A model generated the notes under the pieces. It saw only the letters and a list, made by a program, of their open reading frames with translations, had not been told where the DNA came from and ran no database searches. Both the position numbers and the translations under genes were made by a program. A stretch of 64,000 nt of DNA from Prosopocoilus inquinatus (Eukaryota; Arthropoda; Insecta; Coleoptera; Lucanidae): assembly GCA_036172665.1 (NCBI GenBank), contig CM069870.1, positions 42,490,001-42,554,000 of the forward strand. Reading direction: 5' to 3'. Below are positions 10,797 to 24,754 of this stretch, piece after piece; position 1 is the stretch's first letter, and each line of letters starts with the position of its first letter.

Positions 10797-13700
10797 AAAT
10801 AATTTTGTACGAAACAACACGTATTAGCGTTGTTCCTGTGATGTATCTAATCGATCCTTACTTATCCACTATGTTATTTGACGTTTCAACGGACTCCAGT
10901 AACGCTGATGTGAGATACGAAATGTTCGGACGCAGCAGTAGCTTCAAATAGTTTTGAACGAAACAACACGTATTAGCGTTGTTCCTGTGATGTATCTAAT
11001 CGATCCTTACTTATCTATCATGTTATTTGACGTTACGATGGACTCCAGTAACTCTGATGTGATATACGAAGTTCTCGGACGCAGCAGAAACTGGAAATTG
11101 TTTTGAACGAAACAACACGTATTAGCGTTGTTCCTGTGATGTATCTAATCGATCCTTACTTATCTATTATGTTATTTGACGTTTCAACGGACTCCAGTAA
11201 CGCTGATGTGAGATACGAAATTCTCGGACGCAGCAGAAACTGGAAATTGTTTTGAACGAAACAACACGTATTAGCGTTGTTCCTGTGATGTATCTAATCG
11301 ATCCTTACTTATCTATCATGTTATTTGACGTTACGATGGACTCCAGTAACTCTGATGTGAGATACGAAGTTCTCGGATTCAACAGGGGCTGGAAATAGTT
11401 TTGAACGAAACAACACGTATTAGCGTTGTTCCTGTGATGTATCTAATCGATCCTTACTTATCTACTATATTATTTGACGTTTCAACGGACTCCAGTAACT
11501 CTGATGTGAGATACGAAGTTCTCGGATTCAGCATAAGCTGGAAATAGTTTTGAACGAAACAACACATATTAGCGTTGTTCCTGTGATGTATCTAATCGAT
11601 CCTTACTTATCTATCATGTTATTTGACGTTACGATGGACTCCAGTAACTCTGATGTGAGATACGAAGTTCTCGGATTCAGCAGGGGCTGGAAATAGTTTT
11701 GAACGAAACAACACGTACTAGAGTCATTCCTGTGATGAATCTAATCGATCCTTACATATCTACTATGTTATTTGACGTATTTGACGTTTCAACGGACTCC
11801 AGTAACTCTGATATGAGATATGAAGTTCTCGGACTCAGCAGGGGCTGGAAATAGTTTTGAACGAAACAACACGTATTAGCGTTGTTCCTGTGGTGTATCT
11901 AATCGATCCTTACTTATCTACTATATTATTTGACGTTTCAACGGACTCCAGTAACGCTGATGTGAGATACGAAATTCTCGGCTTCAACAGGGGCTGGAAA
12001 TAGTTTTGAACGAAACAACACGTATTAGCGTTGTTCCTGTGGTGTATCTAATCTATCCTTACTTATCTATCATGTTATTTGACGATACGATGGACTCCAG
12101 AAACGCTGATGTGACATACGAAGTTCTCGGACGCAGCAGAAGCTGGAAATAGTTTTGAACGAAACAACACGTATTAGCGTTGTTCCTGTGATGTATCTAA
12201 TCGATCCTTACTTATCAACTATGTTATTTGACGTTTCAACGGACTCTAGTAACGCTGACGTGAAATAGGATGTTCTCGGACGCAGCAGAAGCTGGAAATA
12301 GTTTTGAACGAAACAGCACGTATTGGCGTTGTTCCTGTGATGTATCTAATCGATCCTTACTTATTTACTATGTTATTTTACGTTTCAACGGACTCCAGTA
12401 ACGCTGATGTGAGATTCGAAGTTCTCCAACTCAACAGGGGCTGGAAATAGTTTTGAACGAAACAGCACGTATTAGCGTTGTTCCTGTGGTGTATCTAATC
12501 TATCCTTACTTATCTACTATGTTATTTGAAGTTTCAACGGACTCCAGTATCTCTGATGTGAGATACGTAGTTCTCGGACTCAGCATAAACTGGAAATAGT
12601 TTTGAACGAAACAACACGTATTAGCGTTGTTCCTCTGGGGTATCTAATCGATCCTTACTTATCTATCATGTTATTTGACGTTACGATGGACTCCAGTAAC
12701 TCTGATGTGGGATACGCAGTGTTCGGACGCAGCAGAAGCTGGAAATAGTTTTGAACGAAACGACAGGTACTAGCGTTGTTCCTGTGATGTATCTAATCGA
12801 TCCTTACTTATCTACTATGTTATTTGACGTTTCAACGGACTCCAGTAACGCTGATGTGAGATACGAAGTTCTCGGACGCAGCAGAAGCTGGAAATAGTTT
12901 TGAATGAAACAGCACGTATTAGCGTTGTTCCTGTGATGTATCTAATCGATCCTTACTTATCTACTATGTTATTTGACATTTCAACGGACTCCAGTAACGC
13001 TGATATGAGATACGAAATTCTCGGACTCAGCATAAGCTGGAAATAGTTTTGAACGAAACAACACGTTTTAGCGTTGTTCCTGTGATGTATCTAATCGATC
13101 CTTACTTATCTACTATGTTATTTGACGTTTCAACGGACTCCAGTAACTCTGATGTGAGATACGAAGTTCTCGGACTCAGCATAAGCTGGAAATAGTTTTG
13201 AACGAAACAACACGTATTAGCGTTGTTCCTGTGATGTATCTAATCGATCCTTACTTATCTACTATGTTATTTGTCGTTTCAACGGACTCCAGTAACGCTG
13301 ATGTGAGATACGAAGTTCTCGAACTCAACAGGGGCTGGAAATAGTTTTGAACGAAACAGCACGTATTAGCGTTGTTCCTGTGGTGTACCCAATCTATCCT
13401 TACTTATCTACTATGTTATTTGACGTTTCAACGGACTCCAGTAACTCTGATGTGAGATACGATTTTCTCGAACTCAGCATAAGCTGGAAATACTTTTGAA
13501 CGAAACAACACGTAATAGCGTTATTCCTGTGGTGTACCTAATCTATCCTTACATATCTACTAAGTTATTTGACGTTTCAACTAACTCCAGTAACGCTGAT
13601 GTGAGACACGAAGTGTTCCGACGCAGCAGAAGCTGGAAATAGTTTTGAACGAAACAACACGTATTAGCGTTGTTCCTGTGACGTATCTAATCGATCCTTA

Positions 13701-16700
13701 CTTATTTATCATGTTATTTGAAGTTACGATGAACTCCAGTAACGCTGATGTGAGATACGAAGTTCTCGGACTCAGCAGGGGCTGGAAATAGTTTTGAACG
13801 AAACAACACGTATTAGCGTTGTTCCTGTGATGTATCTAATCGATCTTTACTTATCTACTATGTTATTTGAGGTTTCAACGGACTCCAGTAACTCTGATGT
13901 GAGATACGAAGTTCTCGGACTCAGCAGAAGCTGGAAATAATTTTGAACGAAACAACACGTATTATCGTTGTTCCTGTGATGTATCTAATCGATCCTTACT
14001 TATCTACTATGTTATTTGACGTTTCAACGGACTCCAGTAACTCTGATGTGAGATACGAAGTTCTCGGACTCAGCATAAGCTGGAAATAATTTTGAACGAA
14101 ACAACACGTATTAGCGTTATTCCTGTGTTGGACCTAATCTATCCTTACTTATCTACTAAGTTATTTGACGTTTCAACTAACTCCAGCAACGCTGATGTGA
14201 GATACGAAGTTCTCGGATTCAACAGGGGCTGGAAATAGTTTTGAAGGAAACAACACGTATTAGCGTTGTTCCTGTGGTGTATCTAGTCTATCCTTACTTA
14301 TCTATCATATTATTTGACGATACGATGAACTCCAGTAACGCTGATGTGAGATACGAAGTTCTCGGACGCAGCAGAGGCTGGATATAGCTTTGAACGAAAC
14401 AACACGTATTAGCGTTGTTCCTGTGATGTATCTAATCGATCCTTACTTATCTACTATGTTATTTGACATTTCAACGGACTCCAGTAACGCTGATGTGAGA
14501 TACGAATTTCTCGGACGCAGCAGAAGCTGGAAATAGTTTTGAACGAAACAGCACGTATTAGCGTTGTTCCTGTGATGTATATAATCGATCCTTACTTATC
14601 TACTATGTTATTTGACGTTTCAACGGACTCCAGTAACGCTGATGTGAGATACGAAGTTCTCGAACTCAACAGGGGCTGGAAATAGTTTTGAACGAAATAG
14701 CACGTGTTAGCGTTGTTTCTGTGATATATCTAATCGATCCTTACTTATCTATCATGTTATTTGACGTTACGATGGACTCCAGTAACTCTGATGTGGGATA
14801 CGAAGTGTTCGGACGCAGCAGAAGCTGGAAATAGTTTTGAACGAAACAACACGTACTAGCGTTGTTCCTGTGATGTATCTAATCGATCCTTACTTATCTA
14901 CTATGTTATTTGACGTTTCAACGCACTCCAGTAACTCTGATGTGAGATACGAAGTTCTCGGAGTCAGCAGAAGCTGGAAATAGTTTTGAACGAAACAACA
15001 CGTACTACCGTTTTTCCTGTGATGTATCTAATCGATCTTTACTTATCTACTATGTTATTTGACGTTTCAACAGACTCCAGTAACTCTGATGTGAGATACG
15101 ATGCTCTCGGACTCAGCAGAAGCTGGAAATAGTTTTGAACGAAACAACACGTATTAGCGTTGTTCCTGTGATGTATCTAATCGATCCTTACTTATCTACT
15201 ATGTTATTTGAAGTTTCAACGGACTCCAGTAACGCTGATGTGAGATACGAAGTTCTCGGACGCAGCAGAAGCTGGAAATAGTTTTGAACGAAACAGCACG
15301 TATTAGCGTTGTTCCTGTGATGTATCTAATCGATCCTTACTTATCTACTATGTTATTTGACGTTTTAACGGACTCCAGTAACTCTGATGTGAGATACGAA
15401 GAGTTCGGACGCAGCAGAAGCTTGAAATAGTTTTGTACGAAACAACACGTATTAGCGTTGTTCCTGTGATGTATCTAATCGATCCTTACTTATCTACTAT
15501 GTTACTTGACGTTTCAACGTACTCCAGTAACGCTGATGTGAGATACGAAATGTTCGGACGCAGCAGTAGCTTCAAATAGTTTTGAACGAAACAACACGTA
15601 TTAGCGTTATTCCTGTGATGTATCTAATCGATCCTTACTTATCTACTATGTTATTTGACGTTTCAACGGACTCCAGTAACTCTGATGGGAGATACGAAGT
15701 TCTCGGACGCAGCAGAAGCTGGAAATAGTTTTGAACGAAACAACACGTATTATCGTTGTTCCTGTGATGTATCTAGTCGATCCTTACTTATCTACTATAT
15801 TATTTGACGTTTCAACGGACTCCAGTAACTCTGATGTGAGATACGAAGTTCTCGGATTCAGCATAAGCTGGAAATAGTTTTGAACGAAACAACACGTACT
15901 AGCGTTGTTTCTGTGATGTATCTAATCGATCCTTACTTATCTACTATGTTATTTGACGTTTCAACGGACTCCAGTAACGCTGATTTGAGATACGAAGTTC
16001 TCGGACGCAGCAGAAGCTGGAAATAGTCTTGAACGGAACAGCACGTATTAGCGTTGTTCCTGTGATGTATCTAATCGAACCTTACTTATCTACTACGTTA
16101 TTTGACGTTTCAACGGACTCCAGTAACGCTGATGTGAGATAAGAAGTTCTCAGTCTCAACAGGGGCTGGAAATAGTTTTGAGCGAAATAACACGTATTAG
16201 CGTTGTTCGTGTGATGTATCTAGTCGATCCTTACTTATTTATCATGTTATTTGACGTTACGATGAACTCCAGTAACTCTGATGTGGGATACGAAGTGTTC
16301 GGACGCAGCAGAATCTGGAAATAGTCTTGAACGAAACAGCACGTATTAGCGTTGTTCCTGTGATGTATCTAATCGATCCTTACTTATCTACTATGTTATT
16401 TGACGTTTCAACGGACTCCAGTAACGCTGATGTGAGATAAGAAATTCTCGGTCTCAATAGGGACTGGAAAAAGTTTGGAACGAAATAACACGTATTAGCG
16501 TTGTTCCTGTGATGTATCTAATCGATTCTTACTTAACTACTACGTTATTTGACGTTTCAACGGACTCCAGTAACGCTGATGTGAGATACGAAGTTCTCGG
16601 ACGCAGCAGAAGCTGGAAATAGTTTTGAACGAAACAACACGTATTAGCGTTGTTCCTGTGATGTATGTAACCGATCCTTATTTATCTACTATGTTATTTG

Positions 16701-19700
16701 AGGTTTCAACGGACTCCAGTATCGCTGATGTGAGATACGAAGTTCTCGGACGCAGCAGAAGCTGGAAATAGTTTTGAACGAAACAACACGTACTAGCGTT
16801 GTTCCTGTGATGTATCTAAACGATCCTTACTTATCTACTATGTTATTTGACGTTTCAACGGACTCCAGTAACGCTGATGTGAGATACGATGTTCTCGGAC
16901 TCAACAGCGGCTGGAAATAGTTTTGAACGAAATAACACGTCTTAGCGTTGTTCCTGTGATGTATCTAATCGATCCTAATTTATCTACTATGTTATTTGAC
17001 GTTTCAACGGACTCCAGTAACGCTGATGTGAGATACGAAGTTCTCGGACGCAGCAGAAGCTGGAAATAATTTTGAACGAAACAGCACGTATTAGCGTTGT
17101 TCCTGTGATGTATCTAATCGATCCATACTTATCTACTATGTTGTTTGACATTTCAACGGACTCCAGGAACGCTGATGTGAGATACGAAGTTCTCGGACTC
17201 AGCATAAACTGGAAATAGTTTTGAACGAAACAACACGTTTTAGCGTTGTTCCTGTGATGTATCTAATCGATCCTTACTTATCTATCATGTTATTTGACGT
17301 TACGATGGACTCCAGTAACTCTGATGTTGGATACGCAGTGCTCGGACGCAGCAGAAGCTGGAAATAGTTTTGAACGAAACAACACGTATTAGCGTTGTTC
17401 GTGTGATGTATCTAGTCGATCCTTACTTATTTATCATGTTATTTGACTTTACGATGGACTCCAGTAACTCTGATGTGGGATACGAAGTGCTCGGACGCAG
17501 CAGAAGCTGGAAATAGTTTTGAATGAAACAACGCGTACAAGCGTTGTTCCTGTGATGTATCTAATCGATCCTTACTTATCTACTATGTTATTTGACGTTT
17601 CAACGGACTTCAGTAACTTTGATGTGAGATACGATGTTTTCGGACGCAGCAGAGGCTGGAAATAGTTTTGAACGAAACAACACGTATTAGCGTTGTTCCT
17701 GTGATGTATCTAATCGATCCTTACTTATCTACTATGTTAGTTGACGTTTCAACGGACTCCAGTAACTTTGATGTGAGACACGATGTTTTCGGACGCAGCA
17801 GAAGCTGGAAATAGTTTTGAACGAAACAACACGTATTAGCGTTGTTCCTGTGATGTATCTAATCGATCCTAATTTATCTACTATGTTATTTGACGTTTCA
17901 ACGGACTCCAGTAACTATGATGTGAGATACGAAGTCCTCGGACTCAGCATAAGCTGCAAATAGTTTTGAACGAAACAACACGTATTAGCGTTATTCCTGT
18001 TGTGTACCTAATCTATCCTTACTTATCTACTAAGTTATTTGACGTTTCAACTAACTCCAGTAACACTGATGTGAGATACGATGTTTTCGGACGCAGCAGA
18101 AGCTGGAAATAGTTTTGAACGAAACAACACGTATTAGCGTTGTTCCTGTGATGTATCTAATCGATCCTTATTTATCTATCATGTTATTTGACGTTACGAT
18201 GAACTCAAGTAACGCTGATGTGAGATACGAAGTTCTCGGACGCAGCAGAAGCTGGAAGTCGTTTTGAACGAAATAACACGTATTAGCGTTGTTCCTGTGA
18301 TGTTTCTAATCGATCCTTACTTATCTACTATGTTATTTGACGTTTCAACGGACTCCAGAAACGCTGATGTGAGATACGAAGTTCTCGGACTCAACAGCGG
18401 CTGGAAATAGTTTTGAAAGAAATAACACGTCTTAGCGTTGTTCCTGTGATGTATCTAATCGATCCTAATTTATCTACTATGTTATTTGACGTTTCAACGG
18501 ACTCCAGTAACGCTGATGTGAGATACGAAGTTCTCGGACTCAGCATAAGCTGGAAATAGTTTTGAACGAAACAACACGTATTAGCGTTATTCCTGTGTTG
18601 GACCTAATCTATCCTTACTTATCTACTAAGTTATTTGATGTTTCAACTAACTCCAGTAACGCTGATGTGAGATACGAAGTTCTCGGATTCAACAGGGGCT
18701 GGAAATAGTTTTGAACGAAACAACACGTATTAGCGTTGTTCCTGTGATGTATCTAATCGATCCTTACTTATCTACTATGTTATTTGACGTTTCAACGCAC
18801 TCCAGTAACTCTGATGTGAGATACGAAGTTCTCGGAGTCAGCAGAAGCTGGAAATAGTTTTGAACGAAATAACACGTACTACCGTTTTTCCTGTGATGTA
18901 TCTAATTGATCTTTACTTATCTACTATGTTATTTGACGTTTCAACAGACTCCAGTAACTCTGATGTGAGATACGAAGCTCTCGGACTCAGCAGAAGCTGG
19001 AAATAGTTTTGAAGGAAACAACACGTATTAGCGTTGTTCCTGTGATGTATCTAATCGATCCTTACTTGTCTACTATGTTATTTGACGTTTCAACGCACTC
19101 CAGTAACTCTGATGTGAGATACGAAGTTCTCGGAGTCAGCAGAAGCTGGAAATAGTTTTGAACGAAACAACACGTACTACCGTTTTTCCTGTGATGTATC
19201 TAATCGATCCTTACTTATCTACTATGTTATTTGACGTTTTAACGGACTCCAGTAACTCTGATGTGAGATACGAAGAGTTCGGACGCAGCAGAAGCTTGAA
19301 ATAATTTTGTACGAAACAACACGTATTAGCGTTGTTCCTGTGATGTATCTAATCGATCCTTACTTATCCACTATGTTATTTGACGTTTCAACGGACTCCA
19401 GTAACGCTGATGTGAGATACGAAATGTTCGGACGCAGCAGTAGCTTCAAATAGTTTTGAACGAAACAACACGTATTAGCGTTGTTCCTGTGATGTATCTA
19501 ACCGATCCTTACTTATCTACTATGGTATTTGATGTTTCAACGGACTTCAGTAACGCTGATGTGAGATACGAAGTGTTCGGACGCAGCAGAAGCTTCAAAT
19601 AGTTTTGAACGAAACAACACGTGTTAGCGTTGTTCCTGTGATGTATCTAATCGATCCGTATTTATCTATCATGTTATTTGACGTTTCAACGGTCTCCAGT

Positions 19701-20431
19701 AACGCTGATGTGAGATAAGAAGTTCCCGGTCTCAACAGGGGCTGGAAATAGTTTTGAACGAAATAACACGTATTAGCGATGTTCCTATGATGTTTCTAAT
19801 CGATCCTTACTTATCTATCATGTTATTTGACGTTACGATGGACTCCAGTATCTCTGATGTGAGATACGAAGTTCTCGGACTCAGCATAAGCTGGAAATAG
19901 TTTTGAACGAAACAACACGTATTAGCGTTATTCCTGTGTTGGACCTAATCTATCCTTACTTATCTACTAAGTTATTTGATGTTTCAACTAACTCCAGTAA
20001 CGCTGATGTGAGATACGAAGTTCTCGGATTCAACAGGGGCTGGAAATAGTTTTGAACGAAACAACACGTATTAGCGTTGTTCCTGTGATGTATCTAATCG
20101 ATCCTTACTTATCTACTATGTTATTTGACGTTTCAACGCACTCCAGTAACTCTGATGTGAGATACGAAGTTCTCGGAGTCAGCAGAAGCTGGAAATAGTT
20201 TTGAACGAAACAACACGTACTACCGTTTTTCCTGTGATGTATCTAATTGATCTTTACTTATCTACTATGTTATTTGACGTTTCAACAGACTCCAGTAACT
20301 CTGATGTGAGATACGAAGCTCTCGGACTCAGCAGAAGCTGGAAATAGTTTTGAAGGAAACAACACGTATTAGCGTTGTTCCTGTGATGTATCTAATCGAT
20401 CCTTACTTATCTACTATGTTATTTGAAGTTT
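10689..20431. repeat. Higher-order repeat, region A, copy 2 (A2)
   Basis: It aligns to A1 with a constant offset of 9,545 bp from about 10,986 to about 19,500. It shares the same ordered monomer variants, including the 9-bp duplication at 11,776 and the HindIII-containing monomers. Near its start it joins the monomer with GAAATGTTCGG (about 10,920) directly to the GATATACG monomer. A1 has further monomers between these, so A2 has lost them or A1 has gained them. The 3' part (about 19,500-20,431) contains monomers with TATGGTATTTG, GGTCTCCAG and CAACGCACTCC that lead into A3. Limits are approximate. Confidence 0.88.
11769..11790. repeat. 9-bp internal duplication, A2 copy
   Basis: Same 9-bp expansion as at 2227-2245, 9,545 bp downstream, in the homologous monomer marked by ACTAGAGTCATTCC. 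Confidence 0.95.
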
Positions 20432-22652
20432 CAACGGACTCCAGTAACGCTGATGTGAGATACGAAGTTCTCGGACGCAGCACAAGCTGGAAATAGTTTT
20501 GAACGAAACAGCACGTATTAGCGTTGTTCCTGTGATGTATCTAATCGATCCTTACTTATCTACTATGTTATTTGACGTTTTAACGGACTCCAGTAACTCT
20601 GATGTGAGATACGAAGAGTTCGGACGGAGCAGAAGCTTGGAATAGTTTTGTACGAAACAACACGTATTAGCGTTGTTCCTGTGATGTATCTAATCGATCC
20701 TTACTTATCTACTATGTTATTTGACGTTTCAACGGACTCCAGTAACGCTGATGTGAGATACGAAATGTTCGGACGCAGCAGTAGCTTCAAATAGTTTTGA
20801 ACGAAACAACACGTATTAGCGTTGGTCCTGTGATGTATCTAACCGATCCTTACTTATCTACTATGTTATTTGACGTTTCAACGGACTCCAGTAACGCTGA
20901 TGTGAGATACGATGTGTTCGGACGCAGCAGAAGCTTCAAATAGTTTTGAACGAAACAACACGCATTAGCGTTGTTCCTGTGATGTATCTAATCGATCCGT
21001 ATTTATCTATCATGTTATTTGACGTTTCAACGGTCTCCAGTAACGCTGATGTGAGAAAAGAAGTTCCCGGTCTCAACAGTGGCTGGAAATAGTTTTGAAC
21101 GAAATAACACGTATTAGCGATGTTCCTATGATGTTTCTAATCGATCCTTACTTATCTATCATGTTATTTGACGTTACGATGGACTCCAGTAACTCTGATG
21201 TGATATACGAAGTTCTCGGACGCAGCAGAAACTGGAAATTGTTTTGAACGAAACAACACGTATTAGCGTTGTTCCTGTGATGTATCTAATCGATCCTTAC
21301 TTATCTATTATGTTATTTGACGTTTCAACGGACTCCAGTAACGCTGATGTGAGATACGAAGTTCTCGGACGCAGCAGAAACTGGAAATTGTTTTGAACGA
21401 AACAACACGTATTAGCGTTGTTCCTGTGATGTATCTAATCGATCCTTACTTATCTATCATGTTATTTGACGTTACGATGGACTCCAGTAACTCTGATGTG
21501 AGATACGAAGTTCTCGGATTCAACAGGGGCTGGAAATAGTTTTGAACGAAACAACACGTATTAGCGTTGTTCCTGTGATGTATATAATCGATCCTTACTT
21601 ATCTACTATGTTATTTGACGTTTCAACGGACTCCAGTAACTCTGATGGGAGATACGAAATTCTCGGACGCAGCAGAAGCTGGAAATAGTTTTGAACAAAA
21701 CAACACGTATTAGCGTTGTTCCTGTGATGTATCTAATCGATCCTTACTTATCTACTATATTATTTGACGTTTCAACGAACTCCAGTAACTCTGATGTGAG
21801 ATACGAAGTTCTCGGATTCAGCATAAGCTGGAAATAGTTTTGAACGAAACAACACATATTAGCGTTGTTCCTGTGATGTATCTAATCGATCCTTACTTAT
21901 CTATCATGTTATTTGACGTTACGATGGACTCCAGTAACTCTGATGTGATATACGAAGTTCTCGGACGCAGCAGAAACTGGAAATTGTTTTGAACGAAACA
22001 ACACGTATTAGCGTTGTTCCTGTGATGTATCTAATCGATCCTTACTTATCTATTATGTTATTTGACGTTTCAACGGACTCCAGTAACGCTGATGTGAGAT
22101 ACGAAATTCTCGGACGCAGCAGAAACTGGAAATTGTTTTGAACGAAACAACACGTATTAGCGTTGTTCCTGTGATGTATCTAATCGATCCTTACTTATCT
22201 ATCATGTTATTTGACGTTACGATGGACTCCAGTAACTCTGATGTGAGATACGAAGTTCTCGGATTCAACAGGGGCTGGAAATAGTTTTGAACGAAACAAC
22301 ACGTATTAGCGTTGTTCCTGTGATGTATCTAATCGATCCTTACTTATCTACTATATTATTTGACGTTTCAACGGACTCCAGTAACTCTGATGTGAGATAC
22401 GAAGTTCTCGGATTCAGCATAAGCTGGAAATAGTTTTGAACGAAACAACACATATTAGCGTTGTTCCTGTGATGTATCTAATCGATCCTTACTTATCTAT
22501 CATGTTATTTGACGTTACGATGGACTCCAGTAACTCTGATGTGAGATACGAAGTTCTCGGATTCAGCAGGGGCTGGAAATAGTTTTGAACGAAACAACAC
22601 GTACTAGAGTCATTCCTGTGATGAATCTAATCGATCCTTACATATCTACTAT

Positions 22653-22675
22653 GTTATTTGACGTATTTGACGTTT
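22653..22675. repeat. 9-bp internal duplication, A3 copy
   Basis: Same 9-bp expansion in the A3 homologue of the ACTAGAGTCATTCC monomer. The related region C monomers (about 60,880 and 63,265) read ACTAGAGTCGTTCC and lack the extra 9 bp. Confidence 0.95.
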
Positions 22676-23860
22676 CAACGGACTCCAGTAACTCTGATAT
22701 GAGATATGAAGTTCTCGGACTCAGCAGGGGCTGGAAATAGTTTTGAACGAAACAACACGTATTAGCGTTGTTCCTGTGGTGTATCTAATCGATCCTTACT
22801 TATCTACTATATTATTTGACGTTTCAACGGACTCCAGTAACGCTGATGTGAGATACGAAATTCTCGGCTTCAACAGGGGCTGGAAATAGTTTTGAACGAA
22901 ACAACACGTATTAGCGTTGTTCCTGTGGTGTATCTAATCTATCCTTACTTATCTATCATGTTATTTGACGATACGATGGACTCCAGAAACGCTGATGTGA
23001 CATACGAAGTTCTCGGACGCAGCAGAAGCTGGAAATAGTTTTGAACGAAACAACACGTATTAGCGTTGTTCCTGTGATGTATCTAATCGATCCTTACTTA
23101 TCAACTATGTTATTTGACGTTTCAACGGACTCTAGTAACGCTGACGTGAAATAGGATGTTCTCGGACGCAGCAGAAGCTGGAAATAGTTTTGAACGAAAC
23201 AGCACGTATTGGCGTTGTTCCTGTGATGTATCTAATCGATCCTTACTTATTTACTATGTTATTTTACGTTTCAACGGACTCCAGTAACGCTGATGTGAGA
23301 TTCGAAGTTCTCCAACTCAACAGGGGCTGGAAATAGTTTTGAACGAAACAGCACGTATTAGCGTTGTTCCTGTGGTGTATCTAATCTATCCTTACTTATC
23401 TACTATGTTATTTGAAGTTTCAACGGACTCCAGTATCTCTGATGTGAGATACGTAGTTCTCGGACTCAGCATAAACTGGAAATAGTTTTGAACGAAACAA
23501 CACGTATTAGCGTTGTTCCTCTGGGGTATCTAATCGATCCTTACTTATCTATCATGTTATTTGACGTTACGATGGACTCCAGTAACTCTGATGTGGGATA
23601 CGCAGTGTTCGGACGCAGCAGAAGCTGGAAATAGTTTTGAACGAAACGACAGGTACTAGCGTTGTTCCTGTGATGTATCTAATCGATCCTTACTTATCTA
23701 CTATGTTATTTGACGTTTCAACGGACTCCAGTAACGCTGATGTGAGATACGAAGTTCTCGGACGCAGCAGAAGCTGGAAATAGTTTTGAATGAAACAGCA
23801 CGTATTAGCGTTGTTCCTGTGATGTATCTAATCGATCCTTACTTATCTACTATGTTATTT

Positions 23861-24754
23861 GACATTTCAACGGACTCCAGTAACGCTGATATGAGATACG
23901 AAATTCTCGGACTCAGCATAAGCTGGAAATAGTTTTGAACGAAACAACACGTTTTAGCGTTGTTCCTGTGATGTATCTAATCGATCCTTACTTATCTACT
24001 ATGTTATTTGACGTTTCAACGGACTCCAGTAACTCTGATGTGAGATACGAAGTTCTCGGACTCAGCATAAGCTGGAAATAGTTTTGAACGAAACAACACG
24101 TATTAGCGTTGTTCCTGTGATGTATCTAATCGATCCTTACTTATCTACTATGTTATTTGTCGTTTCAACGGACTCCAGTAACGCTGATGTGAGATACGAA
24201 GTTCTCGAACTCAACAGGGGCTGGAAATAGTTTTGAACGAAACAGCACGTATTAGCGTTGTTCCTGTGATGTATCTAATCGATCCTTACTTATCTACTAT
24301 GTTATTTGACATTTCAACGGACTCCAGTAACGCTGATATGAGATACGAAATTCTCGGACTCAGCATAAGCTGGAAATAGTTTTGAACGAAACAACACGTT
24401 TTAGCGTTGTTCCTGTGATGTATCTAATCGATCCTTACTTATCTACTATGTTATTTGACGTTTCAACGGACTCCAGTAACTCTGATGTGAGATACGAAGT
24501 TCTCGGACTCAGCATAAGCTGGAAATAGTTTTGAACGAAACAACACGTATTAGCGTTGTTCCTGTGATGTATCTAATCGATCCTTACTTATCTACTATGT
24601 TATTTGACGTTTCAACGGACTCCAGTAACTCTGATGTGAGATACGATGTTCTCGAACTCAGCATAAGCTGGAAATACTTTTGAACGAAACAACACGTAAT
24701 AGCGTTATTCCTGTGGTGTACCTAATCTATCCTTACATATCTACTAAGTTATTT
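23861..24754. repeat. 3-monomer tandem duplication in A3
   Basis: The marker GACATTTCAACGG at 23,861 is repeated at 24,308, 447 bp (3 x 149) later. Each is followed by the same GATATGAG, ACGTTTTAGCG and CTCAGCATAAGC monomers. A1 and A2 have this run once and also contain a monomer with GTGTACCCAATC (about 3840 and 13,384) that A3 lacks. The net change of +2 monomers equals the observed offset shift of 298 bp. Confidence 0.9.
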
